From: Methanoregula sp. | GTDB lineage: Archaea > Halobacteriota > Methanomicrobia > Methanomicrobiales > Methanospirillaceae | Assembly: GCA_003154335.1 (NCBI GenBank) | Contig: PMDE01000123.1 | Location: forward strand, 1,225-23,493 | Length of the DNA stretch: 22,269 nucleotides | Direction of reading: 5' to 3' | Part shown: positions 21,329-22,269 of the stretch, in pieces | Layout of the letters: each line of letters begins with the position of its first letter | How positions within the stretch are numbered: the first letter of the stretch is position 1 | Made by a program: the position numbers and the translations under genes | Notes under the pieces: generated by a model | What the model was told of the DNA's origin: nothing | The model's database searches: none | Seen by the model: only the letters and a program-made list of their open reading frames with translations

Positions 21329-21586
21329 TCAGAACTCAATCGGTACGTCCTTCATGACAATCCCGGGGAGCATCATATCCTTACAGAATTCGAACAGCAT
21401 TGCACCGGATCATTCCCGCAGCCGGTAAAATAAATATCAGGTCTTATGAGTGTGAAAGTGGATAAAATTAGGTTTTTGTTCCACCGGCATGACAGCATCA
21501 AAATCCCACCCTCCCATAATCTTACGCAAATAGTTCAATTCTCTCCCGGAAAAAAGACCGGACAACGTCTTTTCAAAATCTGTAAT
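21329..21586 (-). pseudogene. decayed protein-coding remnant, family not recognised
   Basis: On the minus strand an open stretch from 21586 to the TGA at 21437-21439 reads, in part, FEKTLSGLFSGRELNYLRK, then IMGGWDFDAVMPVEQKPNF and IHFHTHKT; it has no ATG and is preceded by a stop. In the next frame, PDIYFTGCGNDP follows immediately (about 21441-21404). A third stretch, GAMLFEFCKDMMLPG then IVMKDVPIEF, ends at TGA 21329-21331. Joined by two frame changes these give about 85-90 residues with good protein character. This is what an old coding gene with frameshifts and a lost start looks like. I do not recognise the family. Sequence errors could also break the frame, but the missing start codon argues for decay. 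Confidence 0.45.
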
Positions 21587-21613
21587 TTACAAGAAATGAT
21601 AAATATTGTATGA

Positions 21614-21620
21614 TTTATAT
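21614..21620 (+). promoter_or_regulatory. candidate TATA box for the DUF937 gene
   Basis: TTTATAT, within GATTTATATCG, lies 60-66 bases before ATG 21680. A transcription start about 25 bases downstream, near 21643, leaves room for the GGAGTGA ribosome binding site. Confidence 0.45.
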
Positions 21621-21679
21621 CGATGCATCCCATTTAACCAGGTAAGACCGGGCGTTTTTTGGGGAATGGAGTGAAACAC

Positions 21680-22258
21680 ATGCAATCGATTGTCGACGAT
21701 GTAATGAATGCACTGACCTCCGGAAATAACCTTTCTGCCATAAGCAAGTCGGTTGGCGGAAATGAAACGGCAGTCAAATCTGCTCTTGGTATGGGCCTGC
21801 CACTGGTGTTGGGTGCAATGGCAAATCATGCATCAACACCCGGGGGGACTGAAATGCTGACAAAGACACTGACACAAGCAGGAAACAGTAATCCTATGGA
21901 CAACCTGAGCAGTCATCTGAGCAACCCGGCAGCTGCCGGCAGCTCTGGGATGGCTAGCATTTTGTTAGGAAGCCAGACGGGTACGATCCAGAATGCTATC
22001 TCAGAGAAAACAGGACTTCCCCCGGCAGCAGTCGGCCAGGTTATGGCAATAGCCATCCCCGTGATCATGGGCCACTTGGGCAAGATGTTTGTTCAGCAGA
22101 AAATGGATACAAATAACCTCGCGGGAGTTCTTGGGGATCATGCAAAGATGGCCCTGCAGTCTTCACCCGAAGCAGCCAGCATTGCCCAGCAACTACCGGC
22201 TGCGCAAGAAAGTGCCGGGGGAATCTCCGGTATCCTGAAAAAAACACTGAACATATAA
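21680..22258 (+). CDS. DUF937 family protein
   Basis: A 192-residue protein rich in Ala, Gly, Ser and Met, matching DUF937/YidB-like proteins. Helical segments with small residues repeat: a first unit MQSIVDDVMNALTSGNNLSA with LGMGLPLVLGAMANHAS, and a second unit IQNAISEKTGLPPAAVGQVM with AIAIPVIMGHLGKMF, so the protein looks like an internal duplication. The function of the family is unknown. ATG 21680 is chosen because GGAGTGA lies 5 bases upstream; in-frame TTG 21659 and GTG 21671 are weaker. No membrane segment or signal peptide is clear, although the Gly/Ala/Ile stretches are hydrophobic. It is complete, ending 11 bases before the window edge. Confidence 0.82.
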   Translation: MQSIVDDVMNALTSGNNLSAISKSVGGNETAVKSALGMGLPLVLGAMANHASTPGGTEMLTKTLTQAGNSNPMDNLSSHLSNPAAAGSSGMASILLGSQTGTIQNAISEKTGLPPAAVGQVMAIAIPVIMGHLGKMFVQQKMDTNNLAGVLGDHAKMALQSSPEAASIAQQLPAAQESAGGISGILKKTLNI

Positions 22259-22269
22259 CCAGAATCGAT

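Larger units (their letters stand above)
21236..21679. other. 444-base spacer holding a terminator, a gene relic and a promoter
   Basis: The spacer lies between the 52-residue gene and the DUF937 gene. It contains a terminator at 21252-21282, a decayed minus-strand gene at about 21329-21586, and a TATA-like TTTATAT at 21614-21620 in front of the DUF937 gene. GTTAA (21238-21242) and TTAAC (21250-21254) form a further inverted repeat overlapping the terminator. No intact gene is seen. Confidence 0.55.

Overview
The window looks like chromosomal DNA from a hydrogenotrophic methanogen, most likely an archaeon of the order Methanomicrobiales (Methanoregula-like); the order-level placement is my inference. 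The anchors are a tungsten/molybdenum formylmethanofuran dehydrogenase operon (ferredoxin-fwdD-fwdB-fwdA-fwdC), a small siroheme sulfite-reductase-like protein (Dsr-LP) with two ferredoxin clusters, an archaeal-type ATP-dependent DNA ligase, an archaellin-like lipoprotein, and AT-rich archaeal promoter-like sequence between genes. I found no rRNA, tRNA, CRISPR array, insertion sequence or phage gene.

Layout. 1-959: the 3' end of a 2-hydroxyacyl-CoA dehydratase D-type (HgdB-like) protein converges with its cognate type of ATPase activator (HgdC-like). 1082-4376: a sulfur/redox neighbourhood with a three-domain DsrE/DsrF-like fusion, an unrecognised 190-residue helical protein, a divergently transcribed Dsr-LP, and an unusually long rubredoxin. 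4377-5205: about 830 bases without a convincing gene but with two hairpins. 5206-9852: the formylmethanofuran dehydrogenase operon on the minus strand, the first CO2-fixing step of methanogenesis, ending in a hairpin with a U-tract. 9853-10567: AT-rich spacer with repeated GTTAA motifs and a frame-disrupted small zinc-ribbon-like fragment. 10568-14675: a YycJ-like metallo-beta-lactamase-fold hydrolase, an unrecognised helical-repeat protein, and DNA ligase. 14944-16355: a two-gene unit of a zinc-ribbon protein and an MJ1255-like glycosyltransferase. 16730-19258: MsrA, PPK2 polyphosphate kinase, and a four-helix DUF4239-like membrane protein. 19544-22258: archaellin-like lipoprotein, DJ-1/PfpI protein, a 52-residue small protein with a good terminator, remains of a decayed gene on the minus strand, and a DUF937 protein.

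How it fits together. The Fwd complex reduces CO2 with low-potential ferredoxin; its operon begins with a two-cluster ferredoxin-like subunit that would pass electrons to FwdB. The Dsr-LP, DsrE-fusion and rubredoxin genes suggest a sulfur-handling or redox-sensing function nearby, but no partner proves a pathway. MsrA, PPK2, DJ-1 and the hydrolase are stress or housekeeping functions without clear operon links.

The most interesting items are the DsrE triple fusion beside Dsr-LP, the archaellin-like domain on a lipoprotein, two previously unflagged coding relics in spacers, and recurrent GTTAA-type motifs upstream of redox genes.
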